Shown piece by piece: positions 1 through 7,946 of a stretch of DNA of 21,302 nt. The position numbers were made by a program, and so were the translations under genes. Position 1 is the stretch's first letter. Every line of letters starts with the position of its first letter. Under the pieces are notes generated by a model. The model was not told the DNA's origin and made no database searches. It saw only the letters and a list, made by a program, of their open reading frames with translations. The DNA comes from a virus, in IMG/VR virus record IMGVR_UViG_3300032249_001365, positions 1 to 21,302 of that record; one strand, 5' to 3'.

Positions 1-1562
1 AGCGAGGCATACGCTTGCAAAATGTTATTTACGCTGGCCTGTGTTAGCGCTGCCCCAGAAATACTAAAAGTAGTTCCGCCATTTTTGAATGTTCCGTTGG
101 TCGGAAGCGTTACATTGGCGAGCGCTGGCAAGTTTGCCTGCACGCTGCCGCCTGCGATTGTAGCAAGCGATGGGAGAGACAGGGTTGTGAGCGCGTTCAT
201 GCCTAACATCATGATCGATGTACCGGCACTGCTGCCAATAGAACTCAGGGCGGGCAGCGACAACGTAGTAAGCGCGGCCAATGCGTTGGGGTTTAGGCTG
301 GTGCCAATAACAGTCAGCGCAGGCACCGATAACGTAGTGAGTGCGTTCAGTGTGCCGGGAGCGAAACTGCCGCCAACAGAACTCAGCACTGGCATCGACA
401 ACGTAGTGAGGTTGTTCATTATGCTGGGAGCGAAATTGCCGCCAACAGAACCCAGCGCTGGCATCGACAGCGTGGTGAGTGCGTTCATTGTGCTGGGCTG
501 GAAATTTGCGCCAACGAAACTCAGCACTGGCATCGACAACGTAGTGAGGTTGTTCATTGTGTTGGGATTGAAAGCGCCGCCAATGAAACTCAGCGCTGGC
601 ATCGACAGCGTAGTGAGCGCGGACATTGTGGCGGGGCCGAAGGTATTACGCACAGTAGCCAACGCTGGCATCGACAGTGTGGTGATCGCGGGGAGGGTAG
701 TGGGTTGAAAAGTCCCAACCTGACTCAAATTCGGGGCCGACAGCGTAGTGATCGAGTTCATGCCAATAGAAACGCCAGCGAAGCCGGGTTGGAAAATATT
801 TCCCACATAGTTCAGCGCCGGGAACGACAGTGTCGTGAGCGCGTGGGCCTGCGCGGCCATGATACTACCCCCCACATAGTTCAGCGCCGGGAACGACAGT
901 GTCGTGAGCGCGGCCATACCTGTTTGACCGAAACTCGTAATGCCGAACTGAAGATCGCCTCCCACAAAACGCACCGCTGGCATCGACAGCGACGTGAACG
1001 CGGTCGTGTTTGTGATTTGAAACGAACCGGCAACACCCTCTAGATCGTTGAAGGTGAGCGATGTCAGTCTTCCCGGTGTTCCGGTGGCGAAGTTTTCTGC
1101 ATAGCCCCAAGAGGAAATCCACTTGCCGCTGTAGCGAACGTAAGTGTCCTCAAACTGCACTGCCAGAGGCGGGACAACGAAGACCTGCGGGTGCATTCCA
1201 GCCGCTGGAAACCAATCACCAGTTTTCGTGATTGTTATGCCAGTTGCGGGCAAGGTTACGGGGCTAGCGTCCCATGCCCCGTCGCCACGAAGGAACGTAG
1301 TCGCGCTTGCCGTCCCGCTTCCAAGTCGCGCAGGGGCTACAGTGCCGCTTGTTATGTCGCTCGCCGCGTGAGTGTGTGACGCGGCCGCAGCCCCGATATC
1401 GGCCGCCGTGTTAAGGTACGGCAGCGCGTTGTAGCGCGTAACACCATCGCCAACCTTCATGCGGTTGGTGTCGGTTTCGTAGAGCAACTCGCCCGCGGCC
1501 GGTATTGGGTTAACTGCGGTTATATCAGCGGCTGTCCCGCGTTTGTTTTGAATTGTTGGCAT
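1..1562 (-). CDS. Leucine-rich-repeat phage tail fibre/adhesin, 3' end beyond window
   Basis: An open frame of 520 codons runs from ATG at 1562 off the left edge, so the C-terminus is missing. The N-terminus (MPTIQNKRGTAAD..., then KVGDG and ALPYL) matches the small N-terminal domain of phage fibres of the Mtd_N/hyaluronidase-fibre type, shared with the genes starting at 6621 and 9158. Next come typical fibre linker motifs: SHTHAASDI and TFLRGDGAW. From about residue 184 there are some twelve repeats of about 23 residues built on LTTLSMPALSSVGG, a leucine-rich-repeat pattern seen in bacterial surface proteins and some phage fibres. The final visible stretch, ALTQASVNNIL, resembles the usual end of phage LRR fibres, so little may be missing. 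It probably binds a host surface receptor as a trimeric fibre or fibre tip. The start is fixed by similarity to the paralogues; no good Shine-Dalgarno sequence precedes it. Confidence 0.85.
   Translation of the reverse strand, partial: MPTIQNKRGTAADITAVNPIPAAGELLYETDTNRMKVGDGVTRYNALPYLNTAADIGAAAASHTHAASDITSGTVAPARLGSGTASATTFLRGDGAWDASPVTLPATGITITKTGDWFPAAGMHPQVFVVPPLAVQFEDTYVRYSGKWISSWGYAENFATGTPGRLTSLTFNDLEGVAGSFQITNTTAFTSLSMPAVRFVGGDLQFGITSFGQTGMAALTTLSFPALNYVGGSIMAAQAHALTTLSFPALNYVGNIFQPGFAGVSIGMNSITTLSAPNLSQVGTFQPTTLPAITTLSMPALATVRNTFGPATMSALTTLSMPALSFIGGAFNPNTMNNLTTLSMPVLSFVGANFQPSTMNALTTLSMPALGSVGGNFAPSIMNNLTTLSMPVLSSVGGSFAPGTLNALTTLSVPALTVIGTSLNPNALAALTTLSLPALSSIGSSAGTSIMMLGMNALTTLSLPSLATIAGGSVQANLPALANVTLPTNGTFKNGGTTFSISGAALTQASVNNILQAYAS
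120..1010 (-). repeat. 69-bp tandem coding repeats (LRR units)
   Basis: About twelve diverged copies of a 69-75 bp unit encode the leucine-rich repeats of the fibre. Two segments are identical over 42 bp (802-843 and 871-912, exactly 69 bp apart). Another pair is identical over 40 bp (381-420 and 519-558, 138 bp or two units apart). Such identity at DNA level suggests recent duplication or gene conversion rather than only protein-level constraint. Confidence 0.85.
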
Positions 1563-1594
1563 GATAGTTTTCTATCTATTTAAAGTTTACTGCG

Positions 1595-1762
1595 TTACTC
1601 CGCAGCGTCTTCAATAGCCGATTCAATGTTCCTCACCCGACTAAGACCCGCCGCAACCACAGCCATCACCTCGTCGTAGGCGCCGGGCATCACTTGCCAG
1701 GCCCGCATGACGCAGTAGCCGCCGATGGCAGAGCAGATGAGTAGTTCCAAGGTGTGCCTCAC
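1595..1762 (-). CDS. Small hydrophobic protein, 55 aa
   Basis: A short frame begins with GTG at 1762, and this start overlaps the TGA of the sulfotransferase gene as GTGA, implying translational coupling. The product begins VRHTLELLICSAIGGYCVMR and ends IESAIEDAAE. Residues about 5-19 are hydrophobic and could form a short membrane-spanning segment; residues 25-40 are also apolar, followed by a charged tail. I do not recognise the family. The overlap and the absence of any other gene between 1563 and 1758 support it as real. Possible roles are a membrane anchor or partner for the enzyme encoded just upstream, but nothing in the sequence shows this. Confidence 0.6.
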   Translation of the reverse strand: MRHTLELLICSAIGGYCVMRAWQVMPGAYDEVMAVVAAGLSRVRNIESAIEDAAE

Positions 1763-2313
1763 TGCAACTCCTCCCAGAGCGAGATGTCGGCGGCGTAGAT
1801 TTTCCGCACGCTACCTTCCTCCGATGAAGTCAGCGTCGGCTTTTCTGGCACTGCGTTGATGTGCGGAAGCGAAGTCAGCCCCAGCGTTTTCGCGGCATCT
1901 TCCAGCCGCTCAAACGGAATCAACTGGCATCCGCTTCCTATGCGCGGAGACAGCGGTGCGTAGTGATACAGCCAGTCAACGCTTGTTTGCTCAATGCAAG
2001 GACGGCAGGCATCGCATCTGTCACCGATACCTAACGCCCAATATAGTTTCGATAGTGCTTTGTCTGGTGACGTATTGGATTTCGCGCACAAAGAAATAAA
2101 TCGCGCGACGGGGTTGCGAATTGAGATAACGCAATTGCTCCACTCGTCGTCAATGGTAAACGGCAATGCGCGATGAGCCGCTCCATCGGTCTGGTTGTGC
2201 CATTTGTCTGGAAAAAACTGCTGGACGGCGGCTGCGCCGAGACTGCTGGTTCCACTGCGCGGAGCAAATGCGAACGCCTTCCCATTCGGCAGGTTGTATG
2301 TCAGGGCGTACAT
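1759..2313 (-). CDS. Sulfotransferase-family protein, 184 aa
   Basis: Sulfotransferases move a sulfo group from PAPS (3'-phosphoadenylyl sulfate) to hydroxyl groups on sugars, proteins or lipids. Near the N-terminus, FAPRSGTSSL (residues 16-25) matches the 5'-phosphosulfate-binding loop (PKxGTTSL type). ISIRNPVARFISL (about 63-75) matches the 3'-phosphate-binding motif R-N-P-x-x-R-x-x-S (R66, R71, S74). Later LIPFERLED and the C-terminal KIYAADISLWEEL fit the conserved end of the Sulfotransfer_2-like fold. I chose ATG 2313 over an upstream in-frame ATG because the PAPS loop then lies at the usual distance and the overlap with the oxygenase gene is only 13 bp. It follows the 2OG oxygenase and precedes the 55-aa gene, inside a fibre block. 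The acceptor is unknown: fibre protein, glycan and host envelope are all possible. Confidence 0.75.
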   Translation of the reverse strand: MYALTYNLPNGKAFAFAPRSGTSSLGAAAVQQFFPDKWHNQTDGAAHRALPFTIDDEWSNCVISIRNPVARFISLCAKSNTSPDKALSKLYWALGIGDRCDACRPCIEQTSVDWLYHYAPLSPRIGSGCQLIPFERLEDAAKTLGLTSLPHINAVPEKPTLTSSEEGSVRKIYAADISLWEELQ

Positions 2314-2714
2314 GGCAGATACAGCCCCATCGAATAACGCCAACACTCGGTCCATACACAGTGCCAAGTAGGCGCAAGAAATTGCCGTACATTCCAACCC
2401 GGCTTGTCTTGGCACACCCGACGAACGCCGCCCTCCTCAAAGATCATTCCGCTTTCGCCTGTTTCGCTCCACGAAACGTATACCCGCCAGCCGGGATACC
2501 TGGCGTCATCGTGCCAATCAATTCCGCCGCCGGGTGGGTAAACAAAATGCCCAGCCATTCCGTTCACCATGTTCAAAGAGGTTCGGACTTCGTGCCTTTT
2601 GCTGTCCGCCGTGTCTCGGGAAAGCAATTTGTGTTTGGCAAGCGCGTCATTGATAAGAATCGCTTTGCAATTTTCGCGGCAGTACGAAGCCGATATGTCT
2701 GGTAGCGTAATCAT
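2301..2714 (-). CDS. 2-oxoglutarate/Fe(II)-dependent oxygenase, 137 aa
   Basis: Enzymes of this superfamily use Fe(II), O2 and 2-oxoglutarate to hydroxylate proteins, nucleic acids or small molecules. The facial triad is visible: H68-x-D70 in GGGIDWHDDARYPG, and the distal histidine H118 in APTWHCVWTECWRYSMGLYL. R126, eight residues later, with S128 is the expected 2-oxoglutarate carboxylate-binding R-x-S. The segment RVYVSWSETGESGMIFEE fits the central beta strands of prolyl-4-hydroxylase-like members. At 137 residues it is a minimal version of the fold. Its ATG lies 1 bp after the stop of the 1301-aa adhesin gene, and its end overlaps the sulfotransferase start by 13 bp, so the genes are probably co-transcribed. 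The substrate is not known; prolyl hydroxylation of the adhesin upstream is a reasonable guess. Confidence 0.78.
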   Translation of the reverse strand: MITLPDISASYCRENCKAILINDALAKHKLLSRDTADSKRHEVRTSLNMVNGMAGHFVYPPGGGIDWHDDARYPGWRVYVSWSETGESGMIFEEGGVRRVCQDKPGWNVRQFLAPTWHCVWTECWRYSMGLYLPCTP

Positions 2715-2715
2715 T

Positions 2716-5700
2716 TCAACTCGTCACCGTGATCGTCCCAGTCAACTGGGCAGACGAACCACCGTAGATAAACCGAAACACTGTGTAACCGGCTCGCGTA
2801 CTTGTGTCTCGCGTGTAAGTGGTTCCAAGAGTAAAGCCGGTTACGGTGGCCGAAACATTCCCGGGAACAGCGACCACCACAACGCCCGAGCCGCCCGCTG
2901 CGGCAGAGCCGCTCGAACCTCCGTTTTGCGCGCCGCCGCCGCCGCCCGTGTTTGCCGTACCAGCGAAGGTGGCTCCACCGCCGCCACCCAGCCCACCAGA
3001 GCCGGCAGGCACACCGTCGGGCGAGCCTGCACCACCACCGCCGTAGTAAATCGAACTACCTGTAATAGACGACTCTTTACCTATTCCACCATCACCCGCC
3101 CTGCTTGATGTCGCATTCTGACCTGCCCCGCCGGCACCTCCGCCGCCGCCGCCGGCCATGTATGCGTTGTCAACATAAGTATAATAGAACGCACCACCAC
3201 CACCGAATCCTTGCCCACTCACACCATCACCGGGCTGCGATTCAGTTCGGCCGTTTCCGCCGCCCGAGCCACCATCGCCACCTTTGACAATCGCGTAGGC
3301 CGCGCCGCCGCCGCCGCCGCCGATAGCAGTGAGTGAGCCGAAAACTGAATTGCTCCCAGCATTTCCTCTGGAGAACGCGCCGCTGCCGGGCAATTTCGTA
3401 CCGCCAGCACCCACAGTGACGGTATAGGTCTGCCCAGTATTTACGGATTGTGATCCAGAAAGCACACCGCCGCCTCCACCGCCACCGCCAGAACCGCCAC
3501 CACCACCGGCTACGACAAGATACTCAACAGGTATTGACGCAGAAGCGGTGGGTGTGGGAGTGGGTGTAGCTGTAGCTGTAGGTGTAGGTGTAAGTGTGGC
3601 CGTTGGCGTTGGTGTAGCCGTAGGTGTAGGTGTTGGTGTTGGTGTGGGCGTTGGTGTGGCCGTTGGCGTTGGTGTAGCCGTAGGTGTGGGTGTAGGTGTT
3701 GGTGTGGGTGTTGGTGTGGGCGTGGGTGTAGCTGTAGGCGCCGGCACGACAACCCATACTCTTGGCTGAACAAAATTTTCGCCGGTGGCTGACGCGCCGA
3801 ATTGAATTGTCTGGCCCGCGAGAACAGTTTGCATGATGCTGAATTGGTTTCCGGTGTACGTCATGCCTCCGATGTAGACGTACAGCGTGCTATTGTTTGA
3901 ACCTGAACTCGTAAATCGCAGAAACCCGGCTCTATTAATTGTAATAGTGTTGGGATTGGTGCTCGTGTTCTCTAGGGTACCTCGCGAAAGTCTGCTTCCA
4001 GTTCCGCCGTTGCCAGTCACAGAACTCAAGCCGTTTTTCCCCCAGCCAGTGGTGGAGGGGGAAAGAACCTTCGGCGCAACGGCACACACGCCAAGCGTAT
4101 TGCACGCAATTACTCCCTCAACGATGCCAAAATTGCTAGAGGAGTCGTTGAAGGTGCCGTCCCCTGCCACGCCAGCAAAATATTCGTCCCCCGGGGAAAG
4201 TCCCAAGTTCAATGCCGGATCTACTTCTACGAAAGCATTTACAGAACTATCGTTAAACGTAGCATTGCCATTAACGCGCCCGTGATTTTCGGAACTATCG
4301 TTAAAGGTCGCGTTGCCCTCCACGCCGCCAACCCATTCCGAGTAATCCCAGTAACCGATTGCTTCGTTCTTTGAACTATCGTTGAAGATCGCGTTGCCGT
4401 TATAAACTACTCCGCCTAACGAGGTTGTGTCGTTGAATGTGACGTTGCCGCGTAAGTTGTAAAATTCTCCGGCGCCAAATAACTGGGTGTTTGGGGAATA
4501 AATGAAAACAATGCCCGGATCAACAAAATCCGTAAGGCTAATTGACGCGCTGGCCTGCAGATCCGCACCGGCATCATTCCCGTCACCAGCGCTGTCTGTA
4601 GCGATGATTGAAGTAGCGTTTACAATGACATCGAACAAAAGCACATTGCTCAGAGTTACGACGCCAGCAACTATAATTCCAGGGTCGTAGTTTTCACTTT
4701 CATAGAAATTGGAAAGCGTTACTCCAGAGGCAGTCAGATTACGACAATAGAAAATTGGCCCGCCAGCGTTATTGGCGTCCTCGAGAAACACTACAGCGTT
4801 AAGGCTGGTGGGCAAGGCAGCGGCGGCGATCGTCCCGGCGGCATCCTGAAACCAGTTGTCCAGATTGCTCGCATGACTGTCTGCGGCGGCGGTGAAATAC
4901 AGCGTTGGCGGCATCACGACGCCGCAATCAATGACAAGCGCGTCATTAATTTTTGGCGTTGTCACGGCCCCGTTTGCGAGGTCGGCGGCAACAACCGCCC
5001 CGGCCTTGATCGCCCATGTTGCGCCACCGCCGGAAACGGAGATGTCGCCCTTGTCGCCATCGGTCAAACCGACCGCAGGCGTAGTGGCAACCCACGCTGT
5101 CCCGCTCCACTGCGGCACCTGTCCTGTAACTGCACTAGACTGTGTCAGTTCTGAGAGCGGATGCGTATGAACTGCGGCGGCGTAACTGCCCGCTATTTGC
5201 TTACCGTCGAGCGCGGTTTGTAATCCAGAGACGTTGGCAATCGTGTGCGTGTGTGATGACGCGGCCTTACCGTCGAGAGCGGTTTGAGTGGCCGTTGAAA
5301 TAGGCTTTGAGGCATCGCTGGTGTTGTCAACATTACCTAAACCAACATTATTTTTATCAAGAGTGACAGCGCCAGTTTTGCCGGCCACACTTTGTACCGG
5401 CGCAGCAGCACTTGCTCTAGCGTCAGTATAGTACTTGTTAACGCTTCCTTCTGGCACACTGTCTGTGCTGCCGGGCGAGGCGCTGATCTCTACATATGCG
5501 CTGCCGCTCCAACGGTATGTTTTATTGCTATCCAGCGTAACGTAAATTTTACCTGTTTCGCCAGTCGCGGGGAGCGCGGCTAAGTTGGCCGCCTCTACTA
5601 CATCGTCTACATAACTTGGAAGTTGGATTGCTGGAACTGTGCCGTTTACAAGAGTAGCGTAGCTGCCGCTGCCCTGCTTACCGGCAAGAAAAGTATCAAC

Positions 5701-6621
5701 TTCGCTTTCTGTATAATAGCGATCATCGTGGGTGTGACTTGAATTTGCTTTGCCATCTAAAGCTGTCTGCAGGCCAGAAATCGTGGACACAGCTTGCGTG
5801 CCGGTGTGATTTGCCCGCGACAGCAAAGTAGCATCAGAAGAATTTGCCGTCGCGCCAGTAGCAATTCCATCTAATTTCGTCTTTGCCGCGCTACTAGACC
5901 ACCAAGCCGCTACGGCCTGAAAGATTCTCTGTGGCGTGAAAGCGAATCGGCTTGTTGATGTGCCGGCTTCCGCGTCAGCTTGGCTAACAGTGCCGGCAAT
6001 CCATTCGCGTGAGTCGGCAAGGCGCGGGTCATTGCCTTGGCAGACGTTACCTGCCTGCGCGCCAAACTCACCACGACCAACAAAACTGCCAACCGCGTTA
6101 CTAAACACGACAGGTCCGCCAACGGAGGCGGGGGCAATTACAACGTTAATTCCACCAAACGGGTCAATGTTTCCGTGACTGTGCAGGCTCGCGGCTTTAC
6201 CGTCGAGAGCGGTTTGAGTGGCCGTTGAAATAGGCTTTGAGGCGTCGCTGGTGTTGTCGACGTTTCCAAGGCCCACCATGCTCTTGGTAATACCGCTAAC
6301 CGTTCCTGTAAATGTTGGGCTGGCAATTGGCGCTTTTAAATCTAATGCCGCCTGCAATCCGGTAACACTTGAAATACTGTGAATGTGCCCGATATCAGCT
6401 TTATTATTTAGCGCATCCTGCAAACCGACAATATTGGCAATGCTAACAGTTAGCGTAGATTGTGGATTTGCGTAAGGCAAACTAACCCAAGACCGAATGC
6501 CGTCGCCAATTTTGAATAGACCCGTGTCTTGCTCAAAAATAATTTCGCCAATGAGCGGCAGCGGATTAAGGGACAGCAAAGCAGCCGCGGTGCCACGTTT
6601 TAATTGAATGGTTGGTGGCAT
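2716..6621 (-). CDS. Large mosaic tail fibre/adhesin with Thr-Pro stalk and glycine-rich tip, 1301 aa
   Basis: Probable receptor-binding fibre. Residues 1-58 form the Mtd_N-like fibre domain ([23 protein letters not shown]). Residues about 60-500 hold tail-fibre collar repeats: GLQ-ALD-KA units with HTH or HSH, and two copies of [17 protein letters not shown] about 310 residues apart. Residues about 500-720 look like a beta-rich shaft. Residues about 725-831 carry repeats of NATFNDSS separated by short variable loops, likely a beta-solenoid. Residues about 961-1025 are a Thr-Pro/Ala tract. From about 1030 a glycine-rich domain begins with [13 protein letters not shown], of the polyglycine type used by some phage adhesin tips. 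A longer reading from TTG 6633 is open, but ATG 6621 gives the paralogue-like N-terminus. No clear Shine-Dalgarno is seen. Confidence 0.88.
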   Translation of the reverse strand: MPPTIQLKRGTAAALLSLNPLPLIGEIIFEQDTGLFKIGDGIRSWVSLPYANPQSTLTVSIANIVGLQDALNNKADIGHIHSISSVTGLQAALDLKAPIASPTFTGTVSGITKSMVGLGNVDNTSDASKPISTATQTALDGKAASLHSHGNIDPFGGINVVIAPASVGGPVVFSNAVGSFVGRGEFGAQAGNVCQGNDPRLADSREWIAGTVSQADAEAGTSTSRFAFTPQRIFQAVAAWWSSSAAKTKLDGIATGATANSSDATLLSRANHTGTQAVSTISGLQTALDGKANSSHTHDDRYYTESEVDTFLAGKQGSGSYATLVNGTVPAIQLPSYVDDVVEAANLAALPATGETGKIYVTLDSNKTYRWSGSAYVEISASPGSTDSVPEGSVNKYYTDARASAAAPVQSVAGKTGAVTLDKNNVGLGNVDNTSDASKPISTATQTALDGKAASSHTHTIANVSGLQTALDGKQIAGSYAAAVHTHPLSELTQSSAVTGQVPQWSGTAWVATTPAVGLTDGDKGDISVSGGGATWAIKAGAVVAADLANGAVTTPKINDALVIDCGVVMPPTLYFTAAADSHASNLDNWFQDAAGTIAAAALPTSLNAVVFLEDANNAGGPIFYCRNLTASGVTLSNFYESENYDPGIIVAGVVTLSNVLLFDVIVNATSIIATDSAGDGNDAGADLQASASISLTDFVDPGIVFIYSPNTQLFGAGEFYNLRGNVTFNDTTSLGGVVYNGNAIFNDSSKNEAIGYWDYSEWVGGVEGNATFNDSSENHGRVNGNATFNDSSVNAFVEVDPALNLGLSPGDEYFAGVAGDGTFNDSSSNFGIVEGVIACNTLGVCAVAPKVLSPSTTGWGKNGLSSVTGNGGTGSRLSRGTLENTSTNPNTITINRAGFLRFTSSGSNNSTLYVYIGGMTYTGNQFSIMQTVLAGQTIQFGASATGENFVQPRVWVVVPAPTATPTPTPTPTPTPTPTPTATPTPTATPTPTPTPTPTPTATPTPTATLTPTPTATATPTPTPTASASIPVEYLVVAGGGGGSGGGGGGGGVLSGSQSVNTGQTYTVTVGAGGTKLPGSGAFSRGNAGSNSVFGSLTAIGGGGGGAAYAIVKGGDGGSGGGNGRTESQPGDGVSGQGFGGGGAFYYTYVDNAYMAGGGGGGAGGAGQNATSSRAGDGGIGKESSITGSSIYYGGGGAGSPDGVPAGSGGLGGGGGATFAGTANTGGGGGAQNGGSSGSAAAGGSGVVVVAVPGNVSATVTGFTLGTTYTRDTSTRAGYTVFRFIYGGSSAQLTGTITVTS
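3547..3738 (-). repeat. Hexanucleotide tract encoding the Thr-Pro stalk
   Basis: About 190 bp of nearly uninterrupted GGTGTN-type hexamers on the plus strand (ACACCN-like on the coding strand) encode alternating Thr-Pro with some Ala replacements. The third base varies, so it is an imperfect microsatellite. Gain or loss of one unit would change the protein by two residues without a frameshift. The long frames that appear here on both strands in other registers are by-products of this composition. Confidence 0.9.
5268..5313 (-). repeat. 46-bp direct repeat, copy B
   Basis: Identical to 6198-6243 over 46 bp, and the match continues after one mismatch. It encodes part of the second [26 protein letters not shown] module of the 1301-aa adhesin. 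The copies are 930 bp apart, a multiple of three. Confidence 0.85.
6198..6243 (-). repeat. 46-bp direct repeat, copy A
   Basis: Partner of 5268-5313, encoding the first [26 protein letters not shown] module. Recombination between the two copies would remove 310 residues of the adhesin collar in frame. Confidence 0.85.
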
Positions 6622-6636
6622 TTTTACATACAAAAA

Positions 6637-7182
6637 TTACGGGACAAGTTCACCGCTGTCGATTGCGGCGTTTAGGTTTAATTTTTGGCCTAACAATGCA
6701 AACAAACCCACAATGTCAGCCGGGCTATGGGTATGCACTATATTTGCCTTACCGTCAAAAATTGGCGCTAAGTACTCAAGCGCCGCGGCATTTGACCTAG
6801 CCGACGTGTAGTACAAATTTGTTGCGCCTTCAACTACATTATCTGTTGTTTGAGTTTGCACATATGCGCGAACGTATGACGTAGTTGCAACAGCATTAGA
6901 ATTGTTTGAAACGTCCGGATTAGGCGCAAATACGTTACTATTAAATGTTACGGTGTTTGAAAATTGTTTGTCGCCGGCGACGGTCTGGTTACCGACTAAA
7001 CTTACAAAAGCGCCGGGGCCGCCAATTGCAATAACTGCCGTGGCGCGTGTATTTGCACCTAAGCCGGCGCCGTAATAAAGTACGCCGCCAACTTCGTTAT
7101 AGGCTAATTCGGCATTTAGAAGCGCGCTCGGTGGGCCGGCGGCACCAGTGCGGCGGCGTTTGATTCGTATGTTTTTTGACAT
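6637..7182 (-). CDS. Short tail-fibre-like protein, 181 aa
   Basis: The N-terminus (MSKNIRIKRRRTGAAG, then LLNAELAYNEVGGVLYYG) resembles the phage fibre N-terminal domain in diverged form. The middle (NQTVAGDKQFSNTVTFNSN) is a fibre repeat type common in phage structural proteins. NLYYTSARSNAAA and KANIVHTHSPADIVGL are further fibre motifs also present in the 1301-aa protein. It stops after a single collar-like segment and ends 15 bp before the next start, so it looks like a short fibre or an adaptor for a longer one. A chaperone-type role for the large adhesin cannot be excluded. No Shine-Dalgarno is evident before ATG 7182. Confidence 0.75.
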   Translation of the reverse strand: MSKNIRIKRRRTGAAGPPSALLNAELAYNEVGGVLYYGAGLGANTRATAVIAIGGPGAFVSLVGNQTVAGDKQFSNTVTFNSNVFAPNPDVSNNSNAVATTSYVRAYVQTQTTDNVVEGATNLYYTSARSNAAALEYLAPIFDGKANIVHTHSPADIVGLFALLGQKLNLNAAIDSGELVP

Positions 7183-7193
7183 AGCGCGGTTGG

Positions 7194-7940
7194 TTATGCA
7201 GCAACATCAATGTTAAACCGTTTTAATTCAGCCCGCACAGCTTCTTTTTTCGCGGCGTACGCAGCGGACAAATTTGCACGGTGTTGGCCATATTCTAGCA
7301 TAAGAAACGTAAGTTCTTCTACGCTAGAAAACACGTGCGGGATGCCGTCCAAGTCAATAATTGGCGGCACAGGTAAACCAAGCTCGGCCCCCGATTTTGC
7401 CAAAACAAAATTTCCAGTAAGCAACGCCACGTCTTCAGTCGTTAAGCCGAGCCGAAAGCCGCGACTAGTTGTAAAGCCGGCGGTAATTTGCTCTTTAAAC
7501 CATGCGTCGACCAGGTCGTAATTGTGGTTTGCGATGCGCTGCTGCTCGCGAACCATCGGCCATTTTTGCAAAAAAGCATTAGCCGCATTTATTTGCTCTG
7601 GGGTGGCGTCGGCGGCAAACTCCAGCTGGTACTGCGACATATCGTCAAGGGCGCCGGTTAAACTTATTACAGGCGCAATCTTAGATATCGCGGTTTGGAG
7701 TTGTTGTAGATTTAAAACGATAAACCGCCGCACAGCCAACGAATCTGCAAACTCGACCGGCAGCGGCGGCAAGGCCAAAAATGACCCGGGCACCGTAGTC
7801 GGCCGGGGCGGCGAGGTCGGGCCAGCTAGCTGCCGCCGCTCACCGATTAGCGTGGCGGTAAGGCCGGTTGGTTTAGCCGGGCGCATATTTACGTCAGTTT
7901 GTAGAGAATCTACTGCATCAATGTTACTGGCGTCAGTCAT
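7194..7940 (-). CDS. Fibre-associated protein of unknown function, 248 aa
   Basis: I do not recognise a named family with confidence. The N-terminal 60 residues are rich in Pro, Thr and Ala and probably flexible. The rest is mainly helical, with VRRFIVLNLQQLQTAISKI and a C-terminal part reading DLDGIPHVFSSVEELTFLML and then AYAAKKEAVRAELKRF. That last layout (a short beta segment naming a value, followed by a helix of charged and alanine-rich residues) recalls DUF4376-type C-terminal domains of phage tail-assembly or fibre-associated proteins; this is a weak resemblance. It lies between two fibre genes, 6 bp after one and 11 bp before the other, so a role in fibre assembly or attachment is likely. 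Confidence 0.65.
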   Translation of the reverse strand: MTDASNIDAVDSLQTDVNMRPAKPTGLTATLIGERRQLAGPTSPPRPTTVPGSFLALPPLPVEFADSLAVRRFIVLNLQQLQTAISKIAPVISLTGALDDMSQYQLEFAADATPEQINAANAFLQKWPMVREQQRIANHNYDLVDAWFKEQITAGFTTSRGFRLGLTTEDVALLTGNFVLAKSGAELGLPVPPIIDLDGIPHVFSSVEELTFLMLEYGQHRANLSAAYAAKKEAVRAELKRFNIDVAA

Positions 7941-7946
7941 TTTGGT

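Noticed and set aside
22-708. 228-aa open frame on the plus strand
   Set aside because: It lies antisense to the LRR fibre repeats and merely reflects their periodic composition; the minus frame has the fibre motifs.
120-1010. Regularly spaced similar segments that could look like a CRISPR array
   Set aside because: The period is 69-75 bp, the units have no distinct constant repeat and unique spacer, and they are in frame within one open coding sequence with an LRR protein pattern.
2841-3535. Collagen-like domain in the glycine-rich end of the adhesin
   Set aside because: There is no sustained G-X-Y triplet pattern; glycine runs of four to nine after [10 protein letters not shown] fit a polyglycine tip domain instead.
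3510-3773. Other-frame products of the hexamer tract (His-Gln/His-Leu, Thr-Asn-Tyr and Gly-Val repeats)
   Set aside because: They are alternative readings of the Thr-Pro tract; only the Thr-Pro frame continues into recognisable domains on both sides.
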